Assembly: GCF_902505095.1 (NCBI RefSeq)
Contig: NZ_CABWIB010000001.1
Coordinates: 882,688-946,687, forward strand
Direction of reading: 5' to 3'
From: Oceanivirga miroungae
GTDB taxonomy: Bacteria > Fusobacteriota > Fusobacteriia > Fusobacteriales > Leptotrichiaceae
DNA: 64,000 bases
Positions 42,820 to 51,162 of the stretch are shown here, in pieces (within the stretch, counting starts at the first letter, position 1; each line of letters begins with the position of its first letter). The translations under genes and the position numbers were made by a program. The notes beneath the pieces are model-generated. The model had not been told where the DNA came from. It worked only from the letters and a program-made list of their open reading frames with translations, and made no database searches.

Positions 42820-42980
42820 GTGTTTTTTTTACTTAGAATTTCGTTTATACTTTTAAGTAAAATTTTTAGTTGTTTTTTTTATTTAGAATTTTAAAAACAG
42901 TTTTAAGTTAAATCTTTTTTACTTAGAATTCCATTCATACTTTTAAGTAAAATTTTTGGCTATTTTTTTTACTTAGAAAA
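42801..42980. repeat. Four-unit tandem repeat array, operator-like, upstream of fic
   Basis: Four units begin at 42801, 42851, 42901 and 42941 (periods 50, 50 and 40). Each starts with TTTTAAGTAAAA (third unit TTTTAAGTTAAA) and has, 14 to 15 bases on (4 in the short unit), TTTTACTTAGAA (second unit TTTTATTTAGAA). AAGTAAAA and TTTTACTT are inverted copies, so every unit offers a pair of opposed half-sites. The sequence between differs from unit to unit while the half-sites are kept, which suggests selection for protein binding. The array sits between the rsmE terminator and the fic start, and the unit nearest fic overlaps the promoter. Confidence 0.75.
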
Positions 42981-43011
42981 AATACCCGGTAAACTTTTTT
43001 GGTTTACCAGG
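42977..43011 (-). terminator. Intrinsic terminator after rsmE
   Basis: GGTAAAC / GTTTACC stem extended by C/G pairs around one mismatch, 7-base T-rich loop (plus strand), followed on the minus strand by TATTTTTT. Overlaps the rsmE stop. Confidence 0.82.
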
Positions 43012-43711
43012 CATTAGCTATTATCGAACTAATCACAATTGCAGCTGTTTCTGCTCTTAGTATTCTTTTACCTAAGCTTATTTCTATCATTTCTTTATTT
43101 CTCATATATTCTACTTCTTTTTCTGTAAATCCACCTTCAGGCCCTATTATACATAAAATGTTTCTATCACTTTTTTTAATTATTTCATGTATTTTTTTAT
43201 TCTCTTGTGAGTTTTCATACAGGAAGAATACTTTATCGTATTTAGTTAAATCTAATTCTTTTAAATACTTAATGTCTTCTACATTAGTTTTTCTAACAGC
43301 TCTACATTGTTTCATAGCTTCTTTTACAGTATCAGTCCATACATCTTTTTTTTCATTTATTTTAACTACTACTCTTTCCGTTTTTAAGGGTATTATACTA
43401 TTAACTCCAATTTCAGTAAGTTTTTTTATAGTTAATTTCATATTATCATTTTTAATAATTCCCATAGCTATGTCTATTTTAATATCTAAAGAATAATTAT
43501 CTTCTTTTTTTTCTACTATTTCACTTAATACTTCTTTTTTTGAGATTTTAACTATTTTAGTTAAGTACTCAAACTCTCCATCGACTACTCTTATCTCATC
43601 TGAAATATTTAATCTATATACATTAACTATATGAGTTATATCACTTTTATCATTTATTAAAATATATTTATTATCTAATACATTTTCTTTTTCTACTACT
43701 ATACTAAGCAT
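43004..43711 (-). CDS. rsmE: 16S rRNA (uracil1498-N3)-methyltransferase
   Basis: SPOUT methyltransferase that modifies U1498 of 16S rRNA. The conserved C-terminal knot motifs [12 protein letters not shown] and [13 protein letters not shown] are present, with a PUA-like N-terminal part; 235 residues is normal. I place the start at ATG 43711 (MLSIVVEK), after TGGTGG; an ATG at 43723 is also in frame. It overlaps the ruvB end by a few bases and is last in the pcrA operon. Confidence 0.95.
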   Translation of the reverse strand: MLSIVVEKENVLDNKYILINDKSDITHIVNVYRLNISDEIRVVDGEFEYLTKIVKISKKEVLSEIVEKKEDNYSLDIKIDIAMGIIKNDNMKLTIKKLTEIGVNSIIPLKTERVVVKINEKKDVWTDTVKEAMKQCRAVRKTNVEDIKYLKELDLTKYDKVFFLYENSQENKKIHEIIKKSDRNILCIIGPEGGFTEKEVEYMRNKEMIEISLGKRILRAETAAIVISSIIANAW

Positions 43712-44711
43712 TGCTACCACCATTTAATCCTAAGTGTCTATATGCTTTTTCTGTTACCATTCTACCTCTACTTGTTCTTTTTATTAAACCTTGTTTTATT
43801 AAGTATGGTTCATAGACTTCTTCAACTGTTCTTTTATCTTCACCTAATAAAAGTGATAAAGTTTCAAGTCCAACTGGACCTCCGTTATAGTTTTCTATTA
43901 TTTTATACAAAATATTTCTATCCATAGAATCTAGCCCAAACTCGTCTATCTCTAGCATTTTTAGTATTCCTTTAACACTTTTTTCATCAATTATCATATC
44001 TCCATTTATCATGGCATAGTCTCTTGCTCTTTTTAATAGTCTATTAGCTAATCTTGGAGTCCCACGACTTCTTTTTGCCATTATATCTATAGCTTCATCA
44101 TTGTAATCAATGCTAAGTATATTTGCTCCTCTTTTAATAATAGTAGAAAGTTCTGCTTCTGTATAGAATTCCATTCTATGAGTTATTCCAAATCTATCTC
44201 TTAAAGGTCTACTTAATTTTCCAGCATTTGTAGTTGCTCCTATTAATGTAAATTTAGGTAATTCTATTCTTATGCTCTTAGCTGCATGACCTTTACCTAT
44301 TAAAATATCTATTTCCCCGTCTTCCATTGCTGGATACAATATTTCTTCTACATTCGTATTTAATCTATGAATTTCATCAATAAATAGTACGTCTCCATCT
44401 TCTAGTGAAGATAAAATAGAAGCTAAGTCTCCAGATTTATCTAGTACAGGCCCTGATGTTATTTTAATATTTCTTCCCATTTCATTTGCTACAACATAAG
44501 CTAAACTTGTTTTACCCAATCCTGGTGGGCCGTATAAAAGAATATGGTCTACATTTTCGTTTCTTAATTTAGCAGCTTCTATATACATTTTCATAGCAGA
44601 TTTTAACTTTTCTTGACCTATATACTCATCAAAATTTTTAGGTCTTAAGTTATTTGTCATACTGTCTTCTAAATGCATATTAAGATCTGTAAATCTTTCT
44701 TCATTATTCAT
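43704..44711 (-). CDS. ruvB: Holliday junction branch-migration ATPase RuvB
   Basis: AAA+ motor of the RuvAB complex. The [15 protein letters not shown] start, Walker [11 protein letters not shown], Walker [10 protein letters not shown], the arginine-finger region LRDRFGI and the C-terminal winged helix ending [17 protein letters not shown] are all typical; 335 residues is standard. ruvA and ruvC are not in the window; ruvX at 7.5 kb is a different protein. Confidence 0.98.
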   Translation of the reverse strand: MNNEERFTDLNMHLEDSMTNNLRPKNFDEYIGQEKLKSAMKMYIEAAKLRNENVDHILLYGPPGLGKTSLAYVVANEMGRNIKITSGPVLDKSGDLASILSSLEDGDVLFIDEIHRLNTNVEEILYPAMEDGEIDILIGKGHAAKSIRIELPKFTLIGATTNAGKLSRPLRDRFGITHRMEFYTEAELSTIIKRGANILSIDYNDEAIDIMAKRSRGTPRLANRLLKRARDYAMINGDMIIDEKSVKGILKMLEIDEFGLDSMDRNILYKIIENYNGGPVGLETLSLLLGEDKRTVEEVYEPYLIKQGLIKRTSRGRMVTEKAYRHLGLNGGSNA

Positions 44712-44728
44712 TATTTTCTCCTATTTTA

Positions 44729-46144
44729 TTAGGCATCTGATCTTGCAAATCCATTTTTCATATTACAACTTGCAACATATAGTACATCTTGTAATAATTT
44801 ATCAGTTTCTTTTTTAGCTATATTAGCTACTTCTTCATTTGCTTTTTCTAATACTTTTTTATCTTTTGTTTCAAGATAAATCTTATCGTATTTATTTATA
44901 ACACTATTACCTAATTCTTGTAATTTTAATTGGTATCTTTCTATTAAATTAGCTGTATCAGAATAATTAGCATCAGCTAGTGCTGCTATTATTCTATTTG
45001 ACCAATAAAAATCACTTGTTACAACATCATCACTTGTTTTAGATAAATAATCTGGAGTTGTATCAACCATAGCATATTGAGGTATTTGTGCATTAAATGT
45101 ATTAGATCCAACTGCAATCCACTCTATACTTTTAATATCATCTGGCATATACGGTCTTATTTGTACTAAACCATATACATTATTTCTATTTATCCCTATT
45201 GGTCTAAACATTGCTTTTTTTAATGGGTCTGAATGTTTACTGTATGGATCATAATCTGTTCCTTGGAAATGTAATGATAGTACTCTTTTTACATCTTCAT
45301 TTGTTATTTTTCTATTTGGTTTCATACTCCAAGCTATATTATCTGATACTGGAGATTGAATAACATCTTCATTAAAGAATTTTTGTATTATCCAAGCTCT
45401 TGGAGTATTGTATATGTGATCAGCATCACTATTACTTCCAAATGCTAATCTTGGATTAAATTTATCATCTAGGTTTAAATTTAAGTGATTATTATCAATA
45501 AAGTCTTTTAAATCAGATGAACAAATATGATTTTTCATTTCACCAAAAGCATCTTCTAAATCAAAATCATCTATACCTAATTGGTTAGGCATAACAACAT
45601 AAGCATCATCTGGTACTCTTTTAGCTATAAAGTGATGTCCTCCTATAGTTTCTAACCACCATATTTCATTTTCATCTTGAAATGCTATACCATTCATTTC
45701 ATATGTTCCGTATTCTTCTAGTAATTTACCTAATCTTACTACTCCATCTCTTGCAGATTTGATATATGGTAAAGTTATTGTAACTATATCTTCTTCACCA
45801 ATTCCACCTTCAACTAATGGATCAGCTGCTAACACTCTTTCATTAGATGTTATAGTTTCAGTAGCTGTCATTGATATATTTAATTCATTTACACCAAATG
45901 CTCCCCATATTCCTTCTTTTTCATATACAGCATTAGGATAAGCTGTATACTTTAATGGATTATCAGGTAATGATATTTTCACTTTTGAAATTTTAGATAC
46001 ATATTCTCTTGGTTGTTCTTCTTTTTTTACTACTACAAATTTTTTAGGTGTGAACACTTTTGATGGTGAATCTTCATTTCTAGCAACTAAAGTTGAACCA
46101 TCATATGATACATTTTTACCTACTAATATTGTTGTACAAGCCAT
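44729..46144 (-). CDS. pepD: C69 family dipeptidase
   Basis: N-terminal nucleophile-type dipeptidase of broad specificity. The start MACTTILVGKNVSYDGSTLVARNED shows the catalytic cysteine C3 and the family signature; NELNISMTATET and the ARDGVVRLGKLLEEYGTYEM region follow. At 471 residues it matches Lactobacillus PepDA-type enzymes. No signal peptide, so it is cytosolic. Its ATG overlaps the ttcA-type stop by one base. With pepA next door and pepC at 25 kb it reflects peptide-based nutrition. Confidence 0.92.
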   Translation of the reverse strand: MACTTILVGKNVSYDGSTLVARNEDSPSKVFTPKKFVVVKKEEQPREYVSKISKVKISLPDNPLKYTAYPNAVYEKEGIWGAFGVNELNISMTATETITSNERVLAADPLVEGGIGEEDIVTITLPYIKSARDGVVRLGKLLEEYGTYEMNGIAFQDENEIWWLETIGGHHFIAKRVPDDAYVVMPNQLGIDDFDLEDAFGEMKNHICSSDLKDFIDNNHLNLNLDDKFNPRLAFGSNSDADHIYNTPRAWIIQKFFNEDVIQSPVSDNIAWSMKPNRKITNEDVKRVLSLHFQGTDYDPYSKHSDPLKKAMFRPIGINRNNVYGLVQIRPYMPDDIKSIEWIAVGSNTFNAQIPQYAMVDTTPDYLSKTSDDVVTSDFYWSNRIIAALADANYSDTANLIERYQLKLQELGNSVINKYDKIYLETKDKKVLEKANEEVANIAKKETDKLLQDVLYVASCNMKNGFARSDA

Positions 46145-46986
46145 TATTTTCCCTCCTTGTTTATAATAACTGTATAGTTATCATACACACTTATTTTATC
46201 TTTTTTATACTTAAACGCTAATATTTTTTCAATATTTACATTAAATACACTTTGCATTATTCTTTTTTTTATATCTTTATCTTTTTCTTCTAAACTAGCA
46301 ATTAGTTCTTTTATTTCACGTCTTTTACTTTCAATTATTCCGCTAGCTACCTCACAACCACAATTCATTGCATATATTTCATTATGTTTCATAAATCTTT
46401 TAATATTTTTTTCTTCAATATAGAATAAAGGTCTTATTAACTCTATATCAAAATTATCTGCTTTTAATTTCGGTAGCATTGTTTCAAATTTTCCCATGTA
46501 CAGCATACTCATCATAGTTGTTTCAACAACATCATCCATATGATGACCTAGCGCTAATTTATTACACCCAAGACTAGTCGCCTTTGTGTATAAACTTCCA
46601 CGACGAAGCCTTGCACACATATAGCATGGTTTTTTTGAATTTCTTAAATCTGACATTTTTTTAGCTATTTCAAATACATTGTCATCATATATCTCACAAT
46701 CTATTCCCATATTTTTTAAATTACTTTTCATATTTTCTAAATTCATTGTAGAAAATCCTGGGTTCATAGATATAAAGAAAACTTCAAAATTAACATCACT
46801 TATTCTTTTTAATTCTTGAAATAGTTTAGATAAAAGTAAAGAATCTTTTCCACCAGAAACTGCTACTGCAATTCTATCTCCTTCTTGTACCATGTTAAAT
46901 TCTTTTAGTGCATGTATAAAAGGGGTAAAAAGTTCTTTTCTAAACTTTTTTTGAAGTGACTTTTCAATTTCTTCAATACTTTTCAT
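46144..46986 (-). CDS. TtcA-like tRNA thiolation PP-loop ATPase
   Basis: PP-loop enzyme that adenylates a tRNA base for sulfur transfer; TtcA makes 2-thiocytidine-32. The P-loop VAVSGGKDSLLL is at about residue 42, a CXXC pair in KPCYMCARLRRG near 120, GHHMDDVVET near 147, and another cysteine pair in MNCGCE near 207, matching the cluster-binding cysteines of TtcA. At 280 residues it is near family length. One-base TAATG overlaps couple it to pepA and pepD. A related tRNA-thiolating specificity is possible. Confidence 0.85.
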   Translation of the reverse strand: MKSIEEIEKSLQKKFRKELFTPFIHALKEFNMVQEGDRIAVAVSGGKDSLLLSKLFQELKRISDVNFEVFFISMNPGFSTMNLENMKSNLKNMGIDCEIYDDNVFEIAKKMSDLRNSKKPCYMCARLRRGSLYTKATSLGCNKLALGHHMDDVVETTMMSMLYMGKFETMLPKLKADNFDIELIRPLFYIEEKNIKRFMKHNEIYAMNCGCEVASGIIESKRREIKELIASLEEKDKDIKKRIMQSVFNVNIEKILAFKYKKDKISVYDNYTVIINKEGK

Positions 46987-48395
46987 TATTTATCTTCTTT
47001 TAATAGGTAATAAAGTGTTTTAACATGAACTCCTGTTGCACCTTTTGGTAAGTATGAATTAGCACTTGATAAAAATGCTGTTCCTGCTATGTCTAAATGT
47101 ACCCATGGTAAGTCATTTATAAATTCAGAAATAAATAGACCTGCAGTTATTGTTCCACCTAGTCTACCACCAGAGTTTTTAATATCTGCTACATGAGATT
47201 TATTTAATTTTTTAAACTCTTTATCATATGGTAATTGCCATATTTTTTCTCCAGCTTTATATGAAGCTTCTAAAAGATTATTATAGAATTCTTGATTATT
47301 AGTTAAAGCACCTGTGTATACTTCACCTAATGCTACTAAACAAGCACCTGTTAAAGTTGCTAAATCTATTACTTTTGTAGCATTTTTAAATTTAGTTGCA
47401 TAATAAACTGAATCTGCTAATGTAACACGACCTTCAGCATCAGTATTATCTACTTCTATAGTTTTACCTGATAAGCTTCCTATTATATCTCCTGGCTTAT
47501 ATGAATGACCTGATACAGCATTTTCACAAGCAGCTACTACACCTACTACATTTGTTTTTACCTTATTTTTAGCAAGAGCTAATATTGTTCCTATAACACT
47601 AGCTGCTCCTCCCATATCACAAAACATTGTTTTCATAGAATCACTTGGTTTTAATGAATATCCACCTGCATCATAAGTTATACCTTTTCCTACTAATGCA
47701 ATTTTTTCATTTGAGTCACTATTATTATCATATTCCATTACTATTAATCTAGGTTCATTATCAGACCCTTTACCTACTGCATAAAAAGCTTCCATTCCCA
47801 TTTTTTTTATTTCTTCTTTTCCATATATGCTAACCTTAACACCTAATGGGCTTAAAAGTTCTTGGGCATTTTTAGCTAAAGTTTCTGGGTAAATGTAATT
47901 TGATGGTAAATTTACTAAATCACGAGTTTCAAATACAGCTGACATTAAATTTTCTAAATCTTCGACTTCTTTTATTTGTTTTTCAGTAGCTTTATTTAAA
48001 TTAACTACTAATTCATATTTATCATTTTTATCAGATTTAAATCTATTAAAATCATATTCACTTTGTATAAATCCTTCTGTTATTCCTGTTACTATACCTT
48101 CCTCACAAATGTTTTCTAATTTAGGTAATTCTATTTGAACTTCTTCTACTTTTTTAGCTTTTAATTCATTTGCTAATTTAAAGAATATTTCTCTTAGATT
48201 ATCCACTTCTAATTCTTCTTTTTTACCTAAACCTACAAAGCATGCACCGTTATATATATCTAAATATATTTCACCACTTTTTTTAGAAAATATTTTCTTT
48301 TCTACTAATTTACTAAATACATCGCATTTTAGTGCTGAATCCTCAAACATTAAATGTACTAATAGTCCTTTTTCATTATTAAAATTAAATTTCAT
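46986..48395 (-). CDS. pepA: Leucyl aminopeptidase (M17)
   Basis: Dizinc cytosolic aminopeptidase. The metal and active-site motifs VGKGITYDAGGYSLKP and NTDAEGRVTLAD are intact in the C-terminal half; the N-terminal macro-like domain is less conserved. At 469 residues the length is normal. It lies 18 bases after the phosphate transporter gene and is coupled to the ttcA-like gene. Confidence 0.95.
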   Translation of the reverse strand: MKFNFNNEKGLLVHLMFEDSALKCDVFSKLVEKKIFSKKSGEIYLDIYNGACFVGLGKKEELEVDNLREIFFKLANELKAKKVEEVQIELPKLENICEEGIVTGITEGFIQSEYDFNRFKSDKNDKYELVVNLNKATEKQIKEVEDLENLMSAVFETRDLVNLPSNYIYPETLAKNAQELLSPLGVKVSIYGKEEIKKMGMEAFYAVGKGSDNEPRLIVMEYDNNSDSNEKIALVGKGITYDAGGYSLKPSDSMKTMFCDMGGAASVIGTILALAKNKVKTNVVGVVAACENAVSGHSYKPGDIIGSLSGKTIEVDNTDAEGRVTLADSVYYATKFKNATKVIDLATLTGACLVALGEVYTGALTNNQEFYNNLLEASYKAGEKIWQLPYDKEFKKLNKSHVADIKNSGGRLGGTITAGLFISEFINDLPWVHLDIAGTAFLSSANSYLPKGATGVHVKTLYYLLKEDK

Positions 48396-48413
48396 TTTTC
48401 CTCCTAATTTTTA

Positions 48414-50042
48414 TTATATTTGATCGTTTAATACCTTTTCATTTATATTTCTAGCATGATCACAAATTCTTGTAAAGTGATTAATTACATCTACGTAATA
48501 TAGACCTGCTTTTATACCGCATTTACCATCATTCATTCTAGATATATGTTTTTTTCTAACTTTCTTTTCATATACATAAATTCTATTATGTATATCTAGT
48601 GCCTCTATAGCCATATTTTTATCATTTTTTTCAAGCGATATTATTGTTTTTTGTAACATTTCATTAGCAATACTATGAAGTATTACAACTTCTTCTCTTG
48701 CACTATCTGAAAAATCTAGTTCTTTTTTTACTTGATATTTAACATCATTAACTAAACCTATAGCGTGATCTCCTATTCTTTCAATATCTCTTGTTGAATC
48801 TAATATACTTGATATTATTTCACTATTTTTTTCAGACATAGGTTGTTTGAATAAGTCAGTTAAATATGTTGTTATATCATGATCTAAATTATTTATTTCT
48901 TCTTCTCTTGTAATTGCTTTTTCAGCTAATTTAGGGTTTCTAGTATCAAAGTATTCACTAGCACGATTTAAATTTGCTATTGATTTTTTAAGCATTACAA
49001 TAACTTCTTTTTTAGCTTGTGATAATGCTAATATTGGAGCTGATTCAAGTAAATTTCTATCTAAATATTCTGCTTGATATACTTTTTCATCTTCTTTTTC
49101 TGGTATTATTTTAGTTACAATATATGCTAAAAGACCTATAAATGGAAACTGTATAAGTACATTAACTATATTAAAACTTCCATGAGCAAATGCTATTGTT
49201 AACTTCGGTGATAAATGCAATAAAACTTGCATATATTCAATAAAGTATGCAAATGGTGTTAAAAATATTACAAATATTACAGTACCTATTAAGTTAAATA
49301 ATACGTGTGATAGTGCTACTCTTTTAGCAATATTCGTAGAACCTATACACGCTAATATAGCTGTTATAGTTGTTCCAATATTGTCTCCAAATAGTATTGG
49401 AAGTGAGGCATTTAAAGGTATTAAGCCTTCTTGATATAGCCCTTGTAGTATACCTATTGTAGCTGAGCTTGACTGTATTACAACAGTTAAAAAAGTACCT
49501 ACAAAAACACCTAAAATAGAGCTGTGACTTAAATTTACCATCATATCCATAAAAACTTGTGAACTTCTTAATGGTACAAATGAACCCGACATTAATTTTA
49601 AGGCGTAAAATATTCCACCAAACCCAAATAAGACTCTACCTATGTTATTTAATCTTTCATTTTTTACAAAAAATAGTAAAACTGATCCAATAAAAATTAT
49701 AGGTAAAGCGTAAGCTGATAAGTTGAACCCAATAATAAAGCTGGTTACTGTAGTCCCTACATTAGCACCCATTATTATTCCTATAGCTTGTCTTAAACTT
49801 AAAAAACCAGCTGCTACTAATCCTATTGTTATAACGGTAGTTCCTGAACTTGATTGTATTAAAGCTGTAACTAATATTCCTGTTAAAACCCCTAAAAAAG
49901 GATTTGTAGTGTATTTATCCAATATGTACCTAAGTTTATCACCAGCTGCTAGCTGTAAACCATCACCCATATATTTGATACTGAATAAAAATAATCCTAA
50001 TCCACCTAAAAATGGAAACAAAATCGCAGAATAATTCATCAT
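48414..50042 (-). CDS. Na/Pi cotransporter with PhoU-like C-terminal domain
   Basis: NptA/PNaS family: two inverted sets of membrane helices carry the paired QSSSGTTV and QSSSATIG motifs (about residues 65 and 190), typical of sodium-phosphate cotransport. From about residue 335 a PhoU-like helical bundle follows (ISSILDSTRDIERIGDHAIGL), probably for regulation. 542 residues, as usual for this fused form. Membrane protein. AGGAGG ribosome site; eight bases after pth. Confidence 0.92.
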   Translation of the reverse strand: MMNYSAILFPFLGGLGLFLFSIKYMGDGLQLAAGDKLRYILDKYTTNPFLGVLTGILVTALIQSSSGTTVITIGLVAAGFLSLRQAIGIIMGANVGTTVTSFIIGFNLSAYALPIIFIGSVLLFFVKNERLNNIGRVLFGFGGIFYALKLMSGSFVPLRSSQVFMDMMVNLSHSSILGVFVGTFLTVVIQSSSATIGILQGLYQEGLIPLNASLPILFGDNIGTTITAILACIGSTNIAKRVALSHVLFNLIGTVIFVIFLTPFAYFIEYMQVLLHLSPKLTIAFAHGSFNIVNVLIQFPFIGLLAYIVTKIIPEKEDEKVYQAEYLDRNLLESAPILALSQAKKEVIVMLKKSIANLNRASEYFDTRNPKLAEKAITREEEINNLDHDITTYLTDLFKQPMSEKNSEIISSILDSTRDIERIGDHAIGLVNDVKYQVKKELDFSDSAREEVVILHSIANEMLQKTIISLEKNDKNMAIEALDIHNRIYVYEKKVRKKHISRMNDGKCGIKAGLYYVDVINHFTRICDHARNINEKVLNDQI

Positions 50043-50049
50043 TCCTCCT

Positions 50050-50601
50050 CTATTTATTATTATACTTAGTCTTTATTTTTTCTAAGTCTACTTCATTTAT
50101 TATATCATCAATTAAAGAATTTATTATTTTTTTCTTAGAATCTATAACTTCCATCTCTTCTTTATCAAATTTTCCTAAAACATAGGATATTGTATCATAT
50201 TCTTTTTTAGATCCAATACCTACTTTTATTCTAATAAAGTCATCACCTACATTACTAAGTATATTTTTTATACCATTATGCCCGGCACTAGAACCTTTAT
50301 CCCTTATTCTAATTTTACCTAAATCTATATCTTTATCATCGTATATTACATAAATATCTTTTGATTTTAGCTTATAGAAATTCATGATTTCTCTTATAGA
50401 GGTTCCACTTAAATTCATATATGTAAGTGGTTTTAAAAATATTACATCATCTTTTTTTACATACTCTGCCTTAAAACCTTCTCTTTTGAATCTGTGTAAA
50501 TTTTTTTCTTCTAGGTAAGAATCAATGAAGATAAAACCAATATTATGTCTTGTGTTTTCGTATTCTTGCCCTTTATTACCTAAACCTACAATTAATTTCA
50601 T
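50050..50601 (-). CDS. pth: Peptidyl-tRNA hydrolase
   Basis: Releases tRNA from prematurely dropped peptidyl-tRNA. The IVGLGNKGQEYENTRHNIGF start carries the catalytic histidine (H19/H20 region), and FLKPLTYMNLSG and DDKDIDLGKIRIRDKGSSAGHNG are conserved. At 183 residues the length is normal. Overlaps the upstream papain-like gene by four bases (ATGA). Confidence 0.97.
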   Translation of the reverse strand: MKLIVGLGNKGQEYENTRHNIGFIFIDSYLEEKNLHRFKREGFKAEYVKKDDVIFLKPLTYMNLSGTSIREIMNFYKLKSKDIYVIYDDKDIDLGKIRIRDKGSSAGHNGIKNILSNVGDDFIRIKVGIGSKKEYDTISYVLGKFDKEEMEVIDSKKKIINSLIDDIINEVDLEKIKTKYNNK

Positions 50602-51161
50602 TTTTCTCCTTTTATATCTACAACATAAAAATTTTTACCTGCATTTAAAAAATCTTCTGGTAATAAAAACTCTGTATTATGAGGGAAAATAGTTGTATCT
50701 GTCTTATTTATTTTTTCATATAAGTCATATACTAATTTAGAACAATAACTTATATGCATATTATCTGTTCTTGGAAGTATTAGACTATATTTGTAATTTA
50801 TATTTTCATATATATTTTTTAAAAATTCTTTTTCAAAATTACTGTCTTTATGTTTATACCTTAGCACTATAATATCTCTATTTTCAATATATGTCATTAA
50901 TTTTAATGGCATTTCTCTAAATCTAATGCTTGTATTTGGCATATCTAACATTTTATTATTTTCAACAATAATTGCAATATGTCCAAATATAGATTGTATT
51001 TTATCGTATTCTGGTTTAAATAAAAGAATATCTCCTACTTCTAATTTATCCTGATTTAAATATATTTCATACGTGTTAGTATAAAATTTTTCATTAACAT
51101 CTTTAAATTTTAATGAAAAACTAATTATTGGGAAAAATAGCATTATAATTAACTTTTTCAT
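50598..51161 (-). CDS. Exported permuted papain-like (YiiX/C92-type) hydrolase
   Basis: A 187-residue protein with an N-terminal signal peptide (MKKLIIMLFFPIISFS). The body has GDILLFKPE followed by IFGHIAIIV, with a likely catalytic histidine, and further on ISYCSKLVYDLY, with a likely catalytic cysteine. This histidine-before-cysteine order is that of circularly permuted NlpC/P60 enzymes such as YiiX/YaeF. Such enzymes act on peptide, amide or acyl bonds in the envelope; the substrate is unknown. It lies between pcrA and pth. Confidence 0.72.
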   Translation of the reverse strand: MKKLIIMLFFPIISFSLKFKDVNEKFYTNTYEIYLNQDKLEVGDILLFKPEYDKIQSIFGHIAIIVENNKMLDMPNTSIRFREMPLKLMTYIENRDIIVLRYKHKDSNFEKEFLKNIYENINYKYSLILPRTDNMHISYCSKLVYDLYEKINKTDTTIFPHNTEFLLPEDFLNAGKNFYVVDIKGEK

Positions 51162-51162
51162 A

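Noticed and set aside
42801-42980. CRISPR-like array
   Set aside because: Only four units, very A/T-rich, with unequal periods, variation inside the repeat and no cas genes; the half-site pattern and overlap with a promoter fit operators better.
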